The notes: a model not told the origin generated them from the letters alone. A stretch of 64,000 nt of DNA from Streptomyces sp. B21-083 (GCF_036898825.1 NZ_JARUND010000003.1:86264-150263); one strand, 5' to 3'; counted from the first letter of the stretch, positions 8,335 through 17,729 are shown. Numbers and translations: made by a program.

Positions 8335-9230
8335 CCGAGGGTGCCCCCGTTGCCCGCGGTCGCCGTGACGCCGTCGTCCTTCTCCGTGTCCTCGCCTCCG
8401 CCGGAGGCCGGATCGGCGAGGTCGGGGACGGCGGGGAGGCCGGTCCGGTCGTTGGCCAGGCCTTCGATGAGGGCGAGGGAGTGCAGGTCGTACGCGTCGA
8501 CCACCCGGTGCGCCTCGGCGAGCTCGCGGCGGGTCAGCGCGTCGACGACCTCGGTGTAGTCGGACCACAGCTGACCGCGCAGACCGCTCAGCCGGCGCAG
8601 GTGCTGCACGGCGCACACCCAGGTCTGGACGCGCATCCGGTGCAGGAAGTCGGTGAGGTACGGGTTGCCGAACAGGGCGCCGAGTTCGCGCCAGAAGCGC
8701 AGGTCGTAGCCGATGAGGATGTTCAGGTCCCCGGCGGCGGCGGCGCGCCGCGCCTCCTCGCCCCGGCGGCGGACACCCGCGAGGGCGGCGGCGGCCCGGG
8801 GGTCGCCGACCCGGACGAAGAAGCCGCGCGGCCCCGGGCTGTCACTGGCGAAGCCCCCCGCCCGACCACCTGCCGGACCGCCCGCCGCACCGGTTGCCGC
8901 GCCGGTCGCGAGACCCTTCGCCAGGCCGTGGAACATGCCGTCGGTGACCAGGCCGCGGGCCTCGATCATGCCCCGGAAGTCGGCGAGCGAGTACTCGTGC
9001 ACGCGGAAGCCGCGGTGCTGGTCCGCCTCCAGCAGGCCCTGGGCCGACAGATCGACCAGGGCCTCGCGGACGGGCGTCGCGGAGACGCCGTACTGCTCGG
9101 CGATCTCCTTGACCGTGAACTCCTGACCCGGCTGGAGACGGCCGGCCAGCACCTCGTCGCGGAGCGCGTCCGCGATCTGCTGCCGCAGGGTGCTGCGGGT
9201 CACGGCACCGTTGCCGCTGCTGGCGGGCAT
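8331..9230 (-). CDS. GntR-family regulator, FCD-type
   Basis: The protein is 299 aa. Residues about 10-85 form the GntR winged helix (LRQQIADALRDEVLAG, then VKEIAEQYGVSATPVREAL). The rest is the all-helical FCD-like domain, interrupted by a Gly/Ala-rich insert (about residues 108-130) not typical of the family. A disordered acidic tail ends in GNGGTLG. The gene is coupled by ATGA to the glycosyltransferase gene, so it may regulate that gene. The 187 bases upstream contain CTCG-N10-CGAG near 9268-9285 as a weak operator candidate. Confidence 0.88.
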   Translation of the reverse strand: MPASSGNGAVTRSTLRQQIADALRDEVLAGRLQPGQEFTVKEIAEQYGVSATPVREALVDLSAQGLLEADQHRGFRVHEYSLADFRGMIEARGLVTDGMFHGLAKGLATGAATGAAGGPAGGRAGGFASDSPGPRGFFVRVGDPRAAAALAGVRRRGEEARRAAAAGDLNILIGYDLRFWRELGALFGNPYLTDFLHRMRVQTWVCAVQHLRRLSGLRGQLWSDYTEVVDALTRRELAEAHRVVDAYDLHSLALIEGLANDRTGLPAVPDLADPASGGGEDTEKDDGVTATAGNGGTLG

Positions 9231-9417
9231 GGTCGGGGCCCTCCCCCTTCACGCGTGTGGATGACTACTCGCATATGTCTACGAGCACGTCACCTTACGC
9301 GTTCGGTTTCCCGACGGACTTTCCCATGCGCTTACCCAATTACCCGCGTACGAGGGTGCCCGTTACCCCCCGTACGCGCTCCACCGGCTCCCGCCCTACC
9401 TGGCGTACTCGCCCGCC

Positions 9418-10785
9418 CTACGCGGTGTACTCGTCGGCGACCGACAGCGCGGCGTCCAGTGCCGCGAGCCCCTCCTTGGCCTCGGCCTCGGTCACGTTGC
9501 AGGGCGGGACGACATGGGTGCGGTTCATGTTGATGAACGGCCACAGCCCGTTCGCCTTCGCGGCGGCGCCGAACGCGGCCATCGGGGCGTTGGCCTCCCC
9601 GGCGGCGTTGTACGGGACCAGCGGCTCCCGGGTCTCCTTGTTCCGTACGAGGTCCAGGGCCCAGAAGACACCCGTACCGCGCACTTCGCCGACGCTCGGG
9701 TGCCGTGCGGCCAGCTCCCGGAGGCCCGGGCCGAGGATGTTCTCGCCGGTGCGGGCGGCCTGCCCGACGATGTCCTCCTCCGCCATCACCGTGAGCGTGG
9801 CGACGGCGGCGGCGCAGGCGAGGGGGTGCCCGGAGTAGGTGAGGCCGCCGGGATAGGGGCGAGTGGCGAACGTCTCCGCGATCGCGCCGGAGATCGCCAC
9901 ACCGCCGAGGGGCACATAGCCCGAGTTGACGCCCTTGGCGAAGGTCATCAGGTCGGGCACGACGTCGAACAGGTCGGCGGCGAACCACTCACCGGTCCGC
10001 CCGAACCCGGCCATGACCTCGTCCAGGACGAAGACGATCCCGTACCGGTCGCAGAGCGCGCGCACCCCGGAGAGATAGCCGGGCGGCGGGATCATGATGC
10101 CGGCGGTGCCGGGGATGGTCTCCAGGATGATCGCCGCGATGGTGGCGGACCCCTCGAAGACGATCGTGTCCTCAAGGTGCTGGAGCGCCCGCGCGCACTC
10201 CTGCTCCTCGGTCTCCGCGTAGAACTTCGACCGGTAGAGATAGGGCGCCCAGAAGTGCACGACACCGGCGGTGCCGTTGTCGGAGGGCCAGCGGCGGGGG
10301 TCGCCGGTGAGGTTCACGGCCTGCTGGGTGCCGCCGTGGTAGGAGCGGTAGGCGGACAGCACCTTGGGTCGCCCGGTGTGCAGCCGGGCCATGCGCACGG
10401 CGTGCTCGACGGCGTCGGCGCCACCGTTCGTGAAGAAGATCTTGTCCAGGTCGCCCGGGGTCCGCTCAGCGATCAGCCGGGCCGCCTCCGACCGCGCCTC
10501 GACGGCGAACGCGGGCGCGAACGTCGTCATCCGCCCGGCCTGCTCCTGGATGGCCGCGACGACCTTGGGGTGCTGGTAGCCGATGTTCGTGAAGACCAGC
10601 CCACTGGTGAAGTCCAGGTACCGCCTGCCGTCGTAGTCCCAGAAGTACGCCCCTTCGGCACCGGCGACGGCGAGCGGGTCGATGAGCTCCTGCGCGGACC
10701 AGGAGTGGAACACGTGCGCACGGTCGGCGGCCTTGACGGCCGCGCCGGCCTGGGCCAGGTCCTGGGGATTGGGCTGAGGGGTCAT
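9418..10785 (-). CDS. Class III PLP-dependent aminotransferase
   Basis: The protein is 455 aa, normal for the family. Visible motifs are FTSGLVFTNIGYQHP near the N-terminus, FTNGGADAVEHAVRMAR (phosphate-cup region), the VLDEVMAGFGRTG segment holding the PLP-contacting Asp, and the Schiff-base lysine in FAKGVNSGYVPLGG. The overall pattern is closest to ω-amino acid, taurine or aspartate:pyruvate-type aminotransferases; the substrate is not readable. The start is ATG at 10785; a much longer open frame upstream is non-coding shadow. The gene is divergent from the kinase gene across 261 bases. Confidence 0.9.
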   Translation of the reverse strand: MTPQPNPQDLAQAGAAVKAADRAHVFHSWSAQELIDPLAVAGAEGAYFWDYDGRRYLDFTSGLVFTNIGYQHPKVVAAIQEQAGRMTTFAPAFAVEARSEAARLIAERTPGDLDKIFFTNGGADAVEHAVRMARLHTGRPKVLSAYRSYHGGTQQAVNLTGDPRRWPSDNGTAGVVHFWAPYLYRSKFYAETEEQECARALQHLEDTIVFEGSATIAAIILETIPGTAGIMIPPPGYLSGVRALCDRYGIVFVLDEVMAGFGRTGEWFAADLFDVVPDLMTFAKGVNSGYVPLGGVAISGAIAETFATRPYPGGLTYSGHPLACAAAVATLTVMAEEDIVGQAARTGENILGPGLRELAARHPSVGEVRGTGVFWALDLVRNKETREPLVPYNAAGEANAPMAAFGAAAKANGLWPFINMNRTHVVPPCNVTEAEAKEGLAALDAALSVADEYTA

Positions 10786-11046
10786 GCGGCGAGCGTAGGT
10801 GTCCCGGGTGAGGTCGCGGTATCGGCGACCTGTCTGGGGAATGGCGGCTGACGCGACAGGTTGTCGACCTCGCCCAAACCCGCCGCCGAGGGTAGACGGC
10901 CGGAAGGTCGACAGAAGCCCGCGCGAAGACCGCGCACAAGCGCTTGCCGCCCGATCGCCCCTCCGCACTATCCTCGGCCTGTCGCGTCGGCATCCGCGTG
11001 GGCGGGCGTACGACGTGTTTGGGGCGTTACGGGGAGGCGGCGCGGC

Positions 11047-13038
11047 ATGCGGAAGCTCGGGGACGGCGATCCGGTGCGGATCGGGGCGTACCGGCTGGTC
11101 GCGCGGCTCGGTGCGGGCGGGATGGGGCATGTGTACCTCGCGCGGTCCGAGCGGGGACGTACCGTCGCCGTCAAGCTGGTCCGGCGGGAGCTGGCCGAGC
11201 AGGACGAGTTCCGGGACCGGTTCCGGCAGGAGGTCGCCGCCGCGCGGCGCGTCGGGGGGCACTGGACGGCACCCGTGCTCGACGCAGACACCGAGGCCGC
11301 CGTGCCGTGGGTCGCCACCGGGTACGTCGCAGGGCCGAGCCTGAAGCAGGTCGTCGGGCGGGACCACGGGCCGTTGCCCGAGCGGTCGGTGCGCGTTCTC
11401 GCCGCCGGGCTCGCGCACGCCCTCCACGACATCCACGCCGCCGGGATCGTCCACCGTGACCTCAAGCCGTCCAACGTCCTGGTCACCATCGACGGGCCCC
11501 GCGTCATCGACTTCGGTATCGCCCGCGCCCTGGAGACCGTCACCGACGGCGGCCTGACCCGCGGGGGCGCGCTCGTCGGCTCGCCCGGGTTCATGGCGCC
11601 CGAGCAGGTGCGCGGCGAGCGGGTCACCGCCGCGGCCGACGTCTTCTGCCTCGGTTCCGTCCTCGCGTACGCCGGAACGGGCGCCCTGCCCTTCGGCGCG
11701 GCCGGCAGCGGTGCCCACGCGATGATGTTCCGCATAGCCCAGGAGGAACCCGACCTGACGGGTGTCCCGGAGGGCATCGCCGGCCTCGTCCGCGACTGCC
11801 TCCGCAAGAACCCGGCGGAGCGCCCCACCCCGGAAGAGATCCTGGAACGTACGGGGGTGTCGGCGGACCCCGTCGCCGACGGATACGCGGGGGACACCTG
11901 GCTGCCGGGCGCGCTGGTCGCCCAACTCGGGCGGCACGCGGTGCGGTTGCTCGACGTGGAGACAGAGGTGGAGGAGAGGACCGGGGGTGAGGAGAAGACA
12001 GGCGGGGAGGTGGAGGCGGAGGTCGATGTCAGGGAGTCAGGCACCGGGCACCGGGACGTCAGGGAGGACCGGGGCGTCCGGGAGGGCCGGGAGGCCGGGG
12101 AGGACCGGTACGCGAGGGAGGGCCGGGAGGGCCGGGAGGGCCGGGAGGGCCGGGAGGCCGGAGAGGACCGGTACGTGAGGGCGGACCGGGAGGGCCGGGA
12201 GGGCCGGGAAGGCCGAGAGAACCGGGAGAACCGGGAGGACCGGGAGGCCAGAAAGGACCGGTACGTCAGCGAGGACCGGTACGTCACGGAGGGCCGGGGT
12301 GTCACGCCCGAGCACGCGCCGTCCGACGAGCCGCCCACTCATGCCGCCCACCGGCAGCTGCATCCGCAGCCATTCGCCGCCGCCCCCGGTTCGAGCCAGC
12401 GGCCCCCTGTCTGGCCCGGCGACCCGGCGCTCGAAGAGCCTGTCATACCGGCCGCGTGGAGCAGGACGCCCACCGAGACGCCGCTGCCCTACGCGACGGG
12501 GCGCGCGGAGACGACTGGGAGGAGAGCCCGGCTGTCGATCGGGCTCGGCGTCGCCGCACTGGTCGTCACTCTCGGGGCGGGCGCGTCCATCGCGGCCCTG
12601 CTGAACGGCGACGACGGCACCCCGCCCGCGCCCCCGACGCCCACACCGACGTCGTCCGGCGGATCGGTGTCACCGGCGGCCGGTGTCGTCCCGTCCGGCC
12701 TCCTCGGCACCTGGACGGCGTCGATCGACAGCGCCACGGGCCACAACACCCGCCGACTGACCATCACCCAGGGCGAGTTGGGCGACCGAGTGCTGATCCT
12801 GGTCGCCGACGGCCCCACCGAAACGGGCACCTACCACTGCGTCTTCGCCGCCGACCTGACCGAACGCCCCACCGGCGACACCCTGTTGACCGTCGGCCCC
12901 TCCCAGGTCACCTCCGGCGAACCGGCCTCCTCCTGCACCCCGGGCGCCGCCTCGACCCTCACCCTGCGCAAGGACGGCACCCTGAAGCGCGTAACGGCGG
13001 GCGGCGGCGGGGAGCTGACGTACGAGAAGGGGAGTTGA
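11047..13038 (+). CDS. Transmembrane serine/threonine protein kinase with repeat linker
   Basis: The protein is 663 aa. Kinase domain: glycine loop [10 protein letters not shown] (about 21-30), Lys43, HRDLKPSN (136-143) and DFG at 155-157, with APEQ after it. A charged linker (about 330-420) is built from REG/REN/DRY repeats. One membrane helix lies at about 495-518 ([20 protein letters not shown]). A secreted C-terminal part of about 145 aa follows, with two cysteines, rather than PASTA repeats. The start is ATG at 11047 with GGGGAGG upstream; the open frame to 10861 has no support. Such kinases sense outside signals and phosphorylate cytoplasmic partners; the target is unknown. The neighbouring SLATT protein is a candidate partner only by position. 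Confidence 0.92.
   Translation: MRKLGDGDPVRIGAYRLVARLGAGGMGHVYLARSERGRTVAVKLVRRELAEQDEFRDRFRQEVAAARRVGGHWTAPVLDADTEAAVPWVATGYVAGPSLKQVVGRDHGPLPERSVRVLAAGLAHALHDIHAAGIVHRDLKPSNVLVTIDGPRVIDFGIARALETVTDGGLTRGGALVGSPGFMAPEQVRGERVTAAADVFCLGSVLAYAGTGALPFGAAGSGAHAMMFRIAQEEPDLTGVPEGIAGLVRDCLRKNPAERPTPEEILERTGVSADPVADGYAGDTWLPGALVAQLGRHAVRLLDVETEVEERTGGEEKTGGEVEAEVDVRESGTGHRDVREDRGVREGREAGEDRYAREGREGREGREGREAGEDRYVRADREGREGREGRENRENREDREARKDRYVSEDRYVTEGRGVTPEHAPSDEPPTHAAHRQLHPQPFAAAPGSSQRPPVWPGDPALEEPVIPAAWSRTPTETPLPYATGRAETTGRRARLSIGLGVAALVVTLGAGASIAALLNGDDGTPPAPPTPTPTSSGGSVSPAAGVVPSGLLGTWTASIDSATGHNTRRLTITQGELGDRVLILVADGPTETGTYHCVFAADLTERPTGDTLLTVGPSQVTSGEPASSCTPGAASTLTLRKDGTLKRVTAGGGGELTYEKGS
12050..12290. 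repeat. Degenerate GGCCGGGAG tandem repeats inside the kinase gene
   Basis: A 9-bp unit close to GAGGGCCGG is repeated in several runs, interleaved with GACCGGTACGTC-like units. It stays in frame and encodes REG, REN and EDRY repeats in the kinase linker. The perfect short runs (about 12118-12152 and 12187-12215) are prone to slippage, so linker length probably varies between strains (inference). Confidence 0.85.
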
Positions 13039-13131
13039 GGAGATCGTGGGCCTGCCGGGAGGCCGTCTCGGGCGAAACGGCGCTGGTGGCAGCGGCGTGG
13101 CCACGGTGCCCGGCTGTCTGAGGTGAAGAGG

Positions 13132-13902
13132 TCATCGCGCCTCCGGCGGCCGTTGTCGGGGCATGTTCGGGCGGGTTCCCGGGGCGACGCCGAAGCGGCC
13201 CTGGTGGACCGTCGCGTCCTGGCGGGGGATTCCCATGCCCGCCGACTGGATGCCCAGCGGCGCGGATCCCGTGCGGAACTCGACCATCCAGTCCGCCGTC
13301 TCCGCCCGGACCAGCTCCGTCACGTCCTCCGAGAAGCGGCGCAGCACTCCCAGGCAGCGGTCGGCCGCCTCGCTCGCCGTTCCCTCTGTCGGCCCGAGGA
13401 CCTCGCGCACGCTCTCCGACGCCCAGTCGAACTGCAGCACCTGAAGGCGTCGCTGGACGGCCTGGGCGGTGGCGACGTCCCTTATCCAGCCCGAGGTGAC
13501 CCCGAAGAACCGGTCGGCGGCGACGCACGCCACCGCGACCAGCATCGCCAGATACCCCCAGGGAGCGATGTCGCCCACCACCCCGGTGAGGTCGAGCAGC
13601 GGCAACGCGGCCCCGGCGATCGCCCCGAGCGCGGCGCCCGTACGCAGGGCCCGGGCGCCCCGACGTTTCCAGACCCGGTCGGCGAGATACCAGGCGGCCG
13701 TCTCCAGGGCCCCCTGCTCCACCCACCGGTACAGCTCGTCGAGGCGCGGCGCGGGCTCGCCCCAGTCGCCGAGGGGAAAGGGCCGGCCGGTGAGGTCCCC
13801 GGGCCGTGGCCCGGCGATATTCAGCCCGGCGGGGTCTTCGCTCCGCCCGTCGTGGGGCGGTCTCTGGGACGGCCCCTCGGGCTGCATCTCCGGCTGGCTC
13901 AC
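13132..13902 (-). CDS. SLATT-like two-transmembrane protein
   Basis: The protein is 256 aa with a GTG start at 13902, chosen because AAGGGAG lies seven bases upstream; ATG codons farther up lack this. Residues about 1-70 are disordered. Two adjacent membrane helices follow (GAALGAIAGAALPLLDLTGV and WGYLAMLVAVACVAADRFFG). A long cytoplasmic helical region (TAQAVQRRLQVLQFDWAS...) comes after. This arrangement matches SLATT domains (SMODS/SLOG-associating 2TM effectors), which in some nucleotide-signalling defence systems act as membrane-perturbing effectors. No nucleotide cyclase is next to it here, so a defence role is unproven. The C-terminus is basic and disordered. It converges with the kinase gene. 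Confidence 0.65.
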   Translation of the reverse strand: MSQPEMQPEGPSQRPPHDGRSEDPAGLNIAGPRPGDLTGRPFPLGDWGEPAPRLDELYRWVEQGALETAAWYLADRVWKRRGARALRTGAALGAIAGAALPLLDLTGVVGDIAPWGYLAMLVAVACVAADRFFGVTSGWIRDVATAQAVQRRLQVLQFDWASESVREVLGPTEGTASEAADRCLGVLRRFSEDVTELVRAETADWMVEFRTGSAPLGIQSAGMGIPRQDATVHQGRFGVAPGTRPNMPRQRPPEAR

Positions 13903-14202
13903 CCGGCACTCCCTTAGCTGAGCAGACTGACCACAATCCATCACCGTGCGTGACACCGTACGGGCGCCCGCGTGACGTCTGATGCCGTTGTAAAGCTGTC
14001 GTGCCGCCCCCTTCTTACCGCCCAATGGGTGGCGATGACCAAGCTTTCGTTACTTTTCCGCTCGGAAGACTCGCTTGATCAGGTATAGGCCGACGAACGG
14101 ACTCACTCGAAAGAGTGCTGGAGCGACGGCCCATCCGACCACGTAGGCTCGTGCTGAAAGCCGAATGTCGTATGCACGACGACGAACGACGAGGAGCTGA
14201 TC

Positions 14203-14550
14203 GTGATCCCCGGTGGTGGCCAGCCCAATATGCAGCAGCTGCTCCAGCAGGCCCAGAAGATGCAGCAGGACCTGGCGAACGCGCAGGAGGAACTGGCGCG
14301 GACCGAGGTCGACGGGCAGGCGGGTGGCGGTCTGGTCAAGGCGACCGTGACGGGCGCCGGCGAACTGCGGGCCCTCAAGATCGACCCGAAGGCGGTCGAC
14401 CCGGAGGACACGGAGACCCTCGCCGACCTGGTCGTGGCGGCCGTACAGGCGGCGAACGAGAACGCGCAGCAGCTTCAGCAGCAGAAGCTGGGCCCGCTGG
14501 CCCAGGGTCTGGGCGGCGGCGGGAGCGGCATCCCGGGCCTGCCGTTCTGA
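14203..14550 (+). CDS. YbaB/EbfC family nucleoid-associated protein
   Basis: The protein is 115 aa with a GTG start at 14203 preceded by GAGGAG. The N-terminus is a Gln/Met-rich coiled coil ([19 protein letters not shown]), followed by the β-sheet and second helix typical of YbaB, and a Gly-rich tail. YbaB proteins are dimeric DNA-binding proteins and are usually encoded next to recR, as here (148 bases apart). The 300 bases upstream contain a TATAGG-like -10 near 14082-14088 but no clear -35. Confidence 0.93.
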   Translation: MIPGGGQPNMQQLLQQAQKMQQDLANAQEELARTEVDGQAGGGLVKATVTGAGELRALKIDPKAVDPEDTETLADLVVAAVQAANENAQQLQQQKLGPLAQGLGGGGSGIPGLPF

Positions 14551-14698
14551 GGTTCGCCCCGCGCGCCCCCGGTCCCGCCTTCCTCAGGTGGGTGGCGGCC
14601 AACTACGGTACGTACAGCGGGCGCGAGGCGACCGCCGTAGCGATGACCGTCGTAACTGACCGTTGTACTGATGTACCGATGTACGGAAAGGCAGTCCG

Positions 14699-15298
14699 TT
14701 GTACGAAGGCGTGGTCCAGGACCTCATCGACGAACTGGGGCGGCTCCCGGGCGTCGGTCCCAAGAGCGCGCAACGGATCGCCTTCCACATCCTGCAGGCG
14801 GAGCCGACGGACGTACGGCGGCTCGCGCACGCCCTCCTCGAAGTGAAGGCGAAAGTCCGCTTCTGCGCGACCTGCGGGAACGTGGCGCAGGAGGAGCTGT
14901 GCAACATCTGCCGCGACCCGCGCCGGGACCTGACGGTCATCTGCGTCGTCGAGGAGCCCAAGGACGTCGTGGCGGTCGAGCGGACGCGTGAGTTCCGCGG
15001 CAAGTACCACGTCCTGGGCGGCGCGATCAGCCCGATCGAGGGCGTGGGCCCCGACGACCTGCGCATCAGGGAACTCCTGACCCGGCTCGCAGACGGCACG
15101 GTCACGGAACTGATCCTGGCCACCGACCCGAACCTGGAGGGCGAGGCCACGGCCACGTACCTCGCCCGCATGATCAAGCCCATGGGCCTCAAGGTCACCC
15201 GCCTGGCCAGCGGCCTCCCGGTGGGTGGCGACCTGGAATACGCGGACGAGGTCACCCTTGGCCGCGCCTTCGAGGGGAGACGACTTCTAGATGTCTGA
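14699..15298 (+). CDS. recR: Recombination protein RecR
   Basis: The protein is 199 aa with a TTG start at 14699. An N-terminal helix-hairpin-helix ([20 protein letters not shown]) is followed by a four-cysteine zinc finger (CATC and CNIC at about 57-72) and a TOPRIM domain (VCVVEEP, then [17 protein letters not shown] with the acidic residues). RecR works with RecO and RecF to load RecA at gaps. The gene ends in an 8-base overlap with the DUF5063 gene. The ybaB-recR order is the standard one. Confidence 0.96.
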   Translation: MYEGVVQDLIDELGRLPGVGPKSAQRIAFHILQAEPTDVRRLAHALLEVKAKVRFCATCGNVAQEELCNICRDPRRDLTVICVVEEPKDVVAVERTREFRGKYHVLGGAISPIEGVGPDDLRIRELLTRLADGTVTELILATDPNLEGEATATYLARMIKPMGLKVTRLASGLPVGGDLEYADEVTLGRAFEGRRLLDV

Positions 15299-15950
15299 CG
15301 CCACGCTGCACGACACGACGCAGGACCCCGACGACTTCGCGGTGCAGATCGCCGACCAGGTGGAGAGCTTCCTGGTGGCCGTCACCGAGGTGGCGAAGGG
15401 CGACGAGCCGGATTTGGCGGTCCCCTTCCTCCTCCTGGAGGTCTCCCAGCTCCTGCTGGCCGGCGGCCGCCTCGGCGCGCACGAGGACATCCTCCCGGAC
15501 GAGCGCTACGAGCCCGACATGGGCCCGGAACCGGACGTGGACGACATCCGCGAACGCCTCGCGCTGATGCTGGACCCGGTGGACGTCTACTCGGAGGTCT
15601 TCGACCCCTACGAGCCCCGCAAGGCTCCGGTTCCGGCCCGTATCTCGGACGACCTGGCCGACGTCATCGCCGACCTCCGGCACGGCATGGCCCACTACCG
15701 TGCGGGCCGCACCACGGAGGCCATGTGGTGGTGGCAGTTCTCCTACTTCTCCAACTGGGGCTCGACGGCGTCCGCGACCCTGCGCGCCCTGCAGTCCCTG
15801 GTCGCCCATGTCCGCCTGAACCAGCCCCTGGCGGAGCTGGACGGCCTGGACACCGACCAGGAACTCGGCGACGAGACCCTGGCGGAGGAGGCCGGCAAGG
15901 TGATGGTCGAGGAGATCGCGGAGCCGCTGGGCCTGCGCACGGTGAAGTAG
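15291..15950 (+). CDS. DUF5063 family protein
   Basis: The protein is 219 aa, starting [23 protein letters not shown]. It is acidic and helical, with conserved-looking [12 protein letters not shown] at about 145-156 and [10 protein letters not shown] just before. These features are typical of the DUF5063 family that follows recR in Streptomyces. The ATG at 15291 overlaps the end of recR, implying coupling. No enzymatic motif is seen. Cytoplasmic; role unknown, probably linked to RecR by constant co-occurrence. Confidence 0.85.
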   Translation: MSDATLHDTTQDPDDFAVQIADQVESFLVAVTEVAKGDEPDLAVPFLLLEVSQLLLAGGRLGAHEDILPDERYEPDMGPEPDVDDIRERLALMLDPVDVYSEVFDPYEPRKAPVPARISDDLADVIADLRHGMAHYRAGRTTEAMWWWQFSYFSNWGSTASATLRALQSLVAHVRLNQPLAELDGLDTDQELGDETLAEEAGKVMVEEIAEPLGLRTVK

Positions 15951-16000
15951 CCAGGAGTACCTGACCGCCGCAGACCAGGTGGAGAGGACGGGAAGGCCCG

Positions 16001-16120
16001 ATGAGCCAGTACAGCGGTTGGGCAGAGGTCAAAGCGCCGGATGCGGGAGAACCAGTGCTGGCTCACCGGCTACGGGAGATCCGCGAGGGTCTGTCCATCA
16101 TGCGTGCCCGGGAACACTGA
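16001..16120 (+). CDS. Tiny hypothetical protein (39 aa)
   Basis: The frame opens with ATG at 16001 and ends with TGA at 16118-16120. GGAAGG lies 5-10 bases upstream, a good ribosome site. The product starts MSQYSGWAEVKAPDAGEP and continues with a short amphipathic helix (LAHRLREIREGLSIM). It follows the DUF5063 gene by 50 bases. It may be a genuine small gene or a truncated one. Confidence 0.4.
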   Translation: MSQYSGWAEVKAPDAGEPVLAHRLREIREGLSIMRAREH

Positions 16121-16131
16121 CCTCACCTGAC

Positions 16132-16542
16132 CTACAGCTCCGCCACCCCCAGCACCGTCCGCAACCGCCCCGCCTCCACGAACGGCGTCGTCACCGTCGG
16201 CTCGCTGTACCACCGCAACGGCCACGTGTTGCCGTCCAGTGCCGGGATCCCGATGTACGTCACGGTGCGTGATCCCTTCTCGCCGAATCGCTGTACGCCC
16301 AAAGGCCAGTTGCGCTTCCGTACCTCCCCGGGCGCGAGCAGGAAGTACATCCAGCGCAACCCGGTCACCTCGCAGACGACGGGCCCCGCGTCCCCGTCGG
16401 CCGCCTCGATGAGGTCGGCGGCGACCTGTTCCCCGCGTACGCCTTGGACGCGGATCGTGTCGAAGTGGACGCCGGACAGGCGGAGGTGGTGGCCGGCGAG
16501 GGGGACCCAGGCGGGGCGGTGGTGGGGGATCGCGTTCGTCAT
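16132..16542 (-). CDS. Conserved hypothetical protein divergent from XRE/DUF397 pair
   Basis: The protein is 136 aa, starting MTNAIPHHRPAWVPLAGHHLRL. The start may be ATG at 16542 or GTG at 16548. It is β-rich, with an aromatic segment (LRWMYFLLAPG). No signal peptide or membrane helix is seen. It is divergent from the XRE regulator at 16627; the palindrome at 16589-16610 lies between them and may control both. The family is not recognised with confidence. Confidence 0.6.
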   Translation of the reverse strand: MTNAIPHHRPAWVPLAGHHLRLSGVHFDTIRVQGVRGEQVAADLIEAADGDAGPVVCEVTGLRWMYFLLAPGEVRKRNWPLGVQRFGEKGSRTVTYIGIPALDGNTWPLRWYSEPTVTTPFVEAGRLRTVLGVAEL

Positions 16543-16588
16543 GGTCACACGGTGACGTGTGCCGGGCTACGCTCGGTAGCGACTGAGG

Positions 16589-16610
16589 TGATACACACCG
16601 GGGTGTATCA
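16589..16610. promoter_or_regulatory. Perfect palindrome upstream of XRE/DUF397 operon
   Basis: The arms TGATACAC (16589-16596) and GTGTATCA (16603-16610) are perfect and flank ACCGGG. The site lies 17 bases before the XRE start and just downstream of a smaller CACAC/GTGTG dyad (16546-16561). Its place fits an operator for the XRE protein encoded next to it (inference). Confidence 0.65.
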
Positions 16611-16626
16611 GTCGGAGGTGGCCGCT

Positions 16627-17457
16627 GTGTCAGTCCAGTACAACCCCAAGCCCAACCCCAACTCGCAACCGTCGCCGGGCACCTGGCGGTACAGCGGCAA
16701 CCAGTTGAAACGCTGGCGCACGAAGGCGAACGTCACCCGCGAGGAACTGGGCGCCGCCGCCAACTACTCGCCGGACACCATCAAGTCGATGGAGCAGGGC
16801 GTACGCATGCCGACGCCCCGCGTGCTCGACGCGGCCGATGAGTTGTGCCGCGCGGACGGGCTGCTGAGCGCGGCGAAGGAGTACGTGAAGAGGGAGCCGT
16901 TCCCGGCGCGGGCACAGGACTTCATGCTGCACGAGCAGCAGGCGATCAGCCTCTGGTCGTACGAAGTCGCCCTGATCCCAGGGCTGTTGCAGACCGAGGC
17001 GTACGCGCGCTCACTGATCGAGAGCCGCTATCCGCCTCTGGACGAGGACACCGTGGCGGAGCGGATCGCGGCACGCATGGAGCGGCAGGCCATCCTGACG
17101 GACCGGAAGCCGCCGGTGGGCCTGAGCTTCGTTCTGTACGAGGCGGTACTGCGCAGTTCTCAGGTGGACGCCGAGCAGCTGCACCGACTGCTGATGTCGG
17201 CTTCCCTGCGCAACGTCGTGTTGCAGGTGCTCCCCTTCGAACGGGCCATCACTGCCGCGCTCATGGGGCCCATGGTGTTGCTGGAGACCCGCGAACACGA
17301 GCGACTCGCCTTCGCGGAGGGCCCGTTCGCCAGCGATCTGACGGCCGACCCGGAGGTTGTCAGCCGCGTGATGGAGCGGCTTAGCATGATCCGAGCGCAG
17401 GCTCTCAACCCCGCCGAGTCGGCCCGTTTCCTCGAACGGATGGTGGATCAGCCATGA
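16627..17457 (+). CDS. XRE regulator with DUF5753 (Scr1/WhiJ-type)
   Basis: The protein is 276 aa. Residues about 20-85 are a helix-turn-helix (LKRWRTKANVTREELGAAA, SPDTIKSMEQGVRMP). Residues about 95-270 form the DUF5753 domain, starting at EQQAISLWSYEVALIPGLLQ. The GTG at 16627 has GGAGG eight bases upstream. The stop overlaps the DUF397 start by four bases. In characterised Streptomyces pairs (WhiJ-like, Scr1) the DUF397 protein modulates the DNA-binding XRE partner; they are also described as antitoxin/toxin-like. The actual signal is unknown. Confidence 0.92.
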   Translation: MSVQYNPKPNPNSQPSPGTWRYSGNQLKRWRTKANVTREELGAAANYSPDTIKSMEQGVRMPTPRVLDAADELCRADGLLSAAKEYVKREPFPARAQDFMLHEQQAISLWSYEVALIPGLLQTEAYARSLIESRYPPLDEDTVAERIAARMERQAILTDRKPPVGLSFVLYEAVLRSSQVDAEQLHRLLMSASLRNVVLQVLPFERAITAALMGPMVLLETREHERLAFAEGPFASDLTADPEVVSRVMERLSMIRAQALNPAESARFLERMVDQP

Positions 17458-17705
17458 CCGAGCAGTTGCAGTGGTTCAAGTCGAGCTATAGCGACGACGA
17501 GGGCGGCAACTGCGTCGAAGTCGCGTTGGCGTGGTTCAAGTCGAGCTACAGCGACAACGAAGGCGGCGCCTGCGTCGAAGTCGCCCTACCCGCCCCCCGA
17601 ACAACCGTCCACATCCGCGACTCCAAGATCCCCGCAGGCCGCGAACTGCACATCACCTCCCCCGCCTGGACGGCGTTCATCGCCGCAGCTCAGCCCGGAG
17701 CTTGA
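17454..17705 (+). CDS. DUF397 protein with a duplicated N-terminal motif
   Basis: The protein is 83 aa. The DUF397 signature WFKSSYSDxEGGxCVEVA occurs twice in tandem (residues about 7-24 and 27-44), followed by one copy of the usual remainder (VHIRDSK and TSPAWTAFI). The family normally has one copy and about 60-65 residues. The repeat is an exact 60-bp period in DNA (17472-17531 and 17532-17591). The gene is coupled to the XRE regulator by ATGA. It is presumably the small partner that modulates that regulator. Confidence 0.92.
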   Translation: MTEQLQWFKSSYSDDEGGNCVEVALAWFKSSYSDNEGGACVEVALPAPRTTVHIRDSKIPAGRELHITSPAWTAFIAAAQPGA

Positions 17706-17729
17706 GCCTCGGGCTTCGAGCTCCTCATC

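Noticed and set aside
6829..8559. A 576-codon plus-strand open frame over the glycosyltransferase gene
   Set aside because: It is shadow coding from high GC; the minus strand has clear GT2 and GntR motifs.
8335..8616. Extension of the glycosyltransferase to 8616
   Set aside because: The extra residues are a +1 shadow of the GntR gene; the ATG at 8334 with ATGA coupling is the natural start.
10786..11937. Extension of the aminotransferase gene to 11937
   Set aside because: The extension is antisense to the kinase domain of the divergent gene; the enzyme is full length from 10785.
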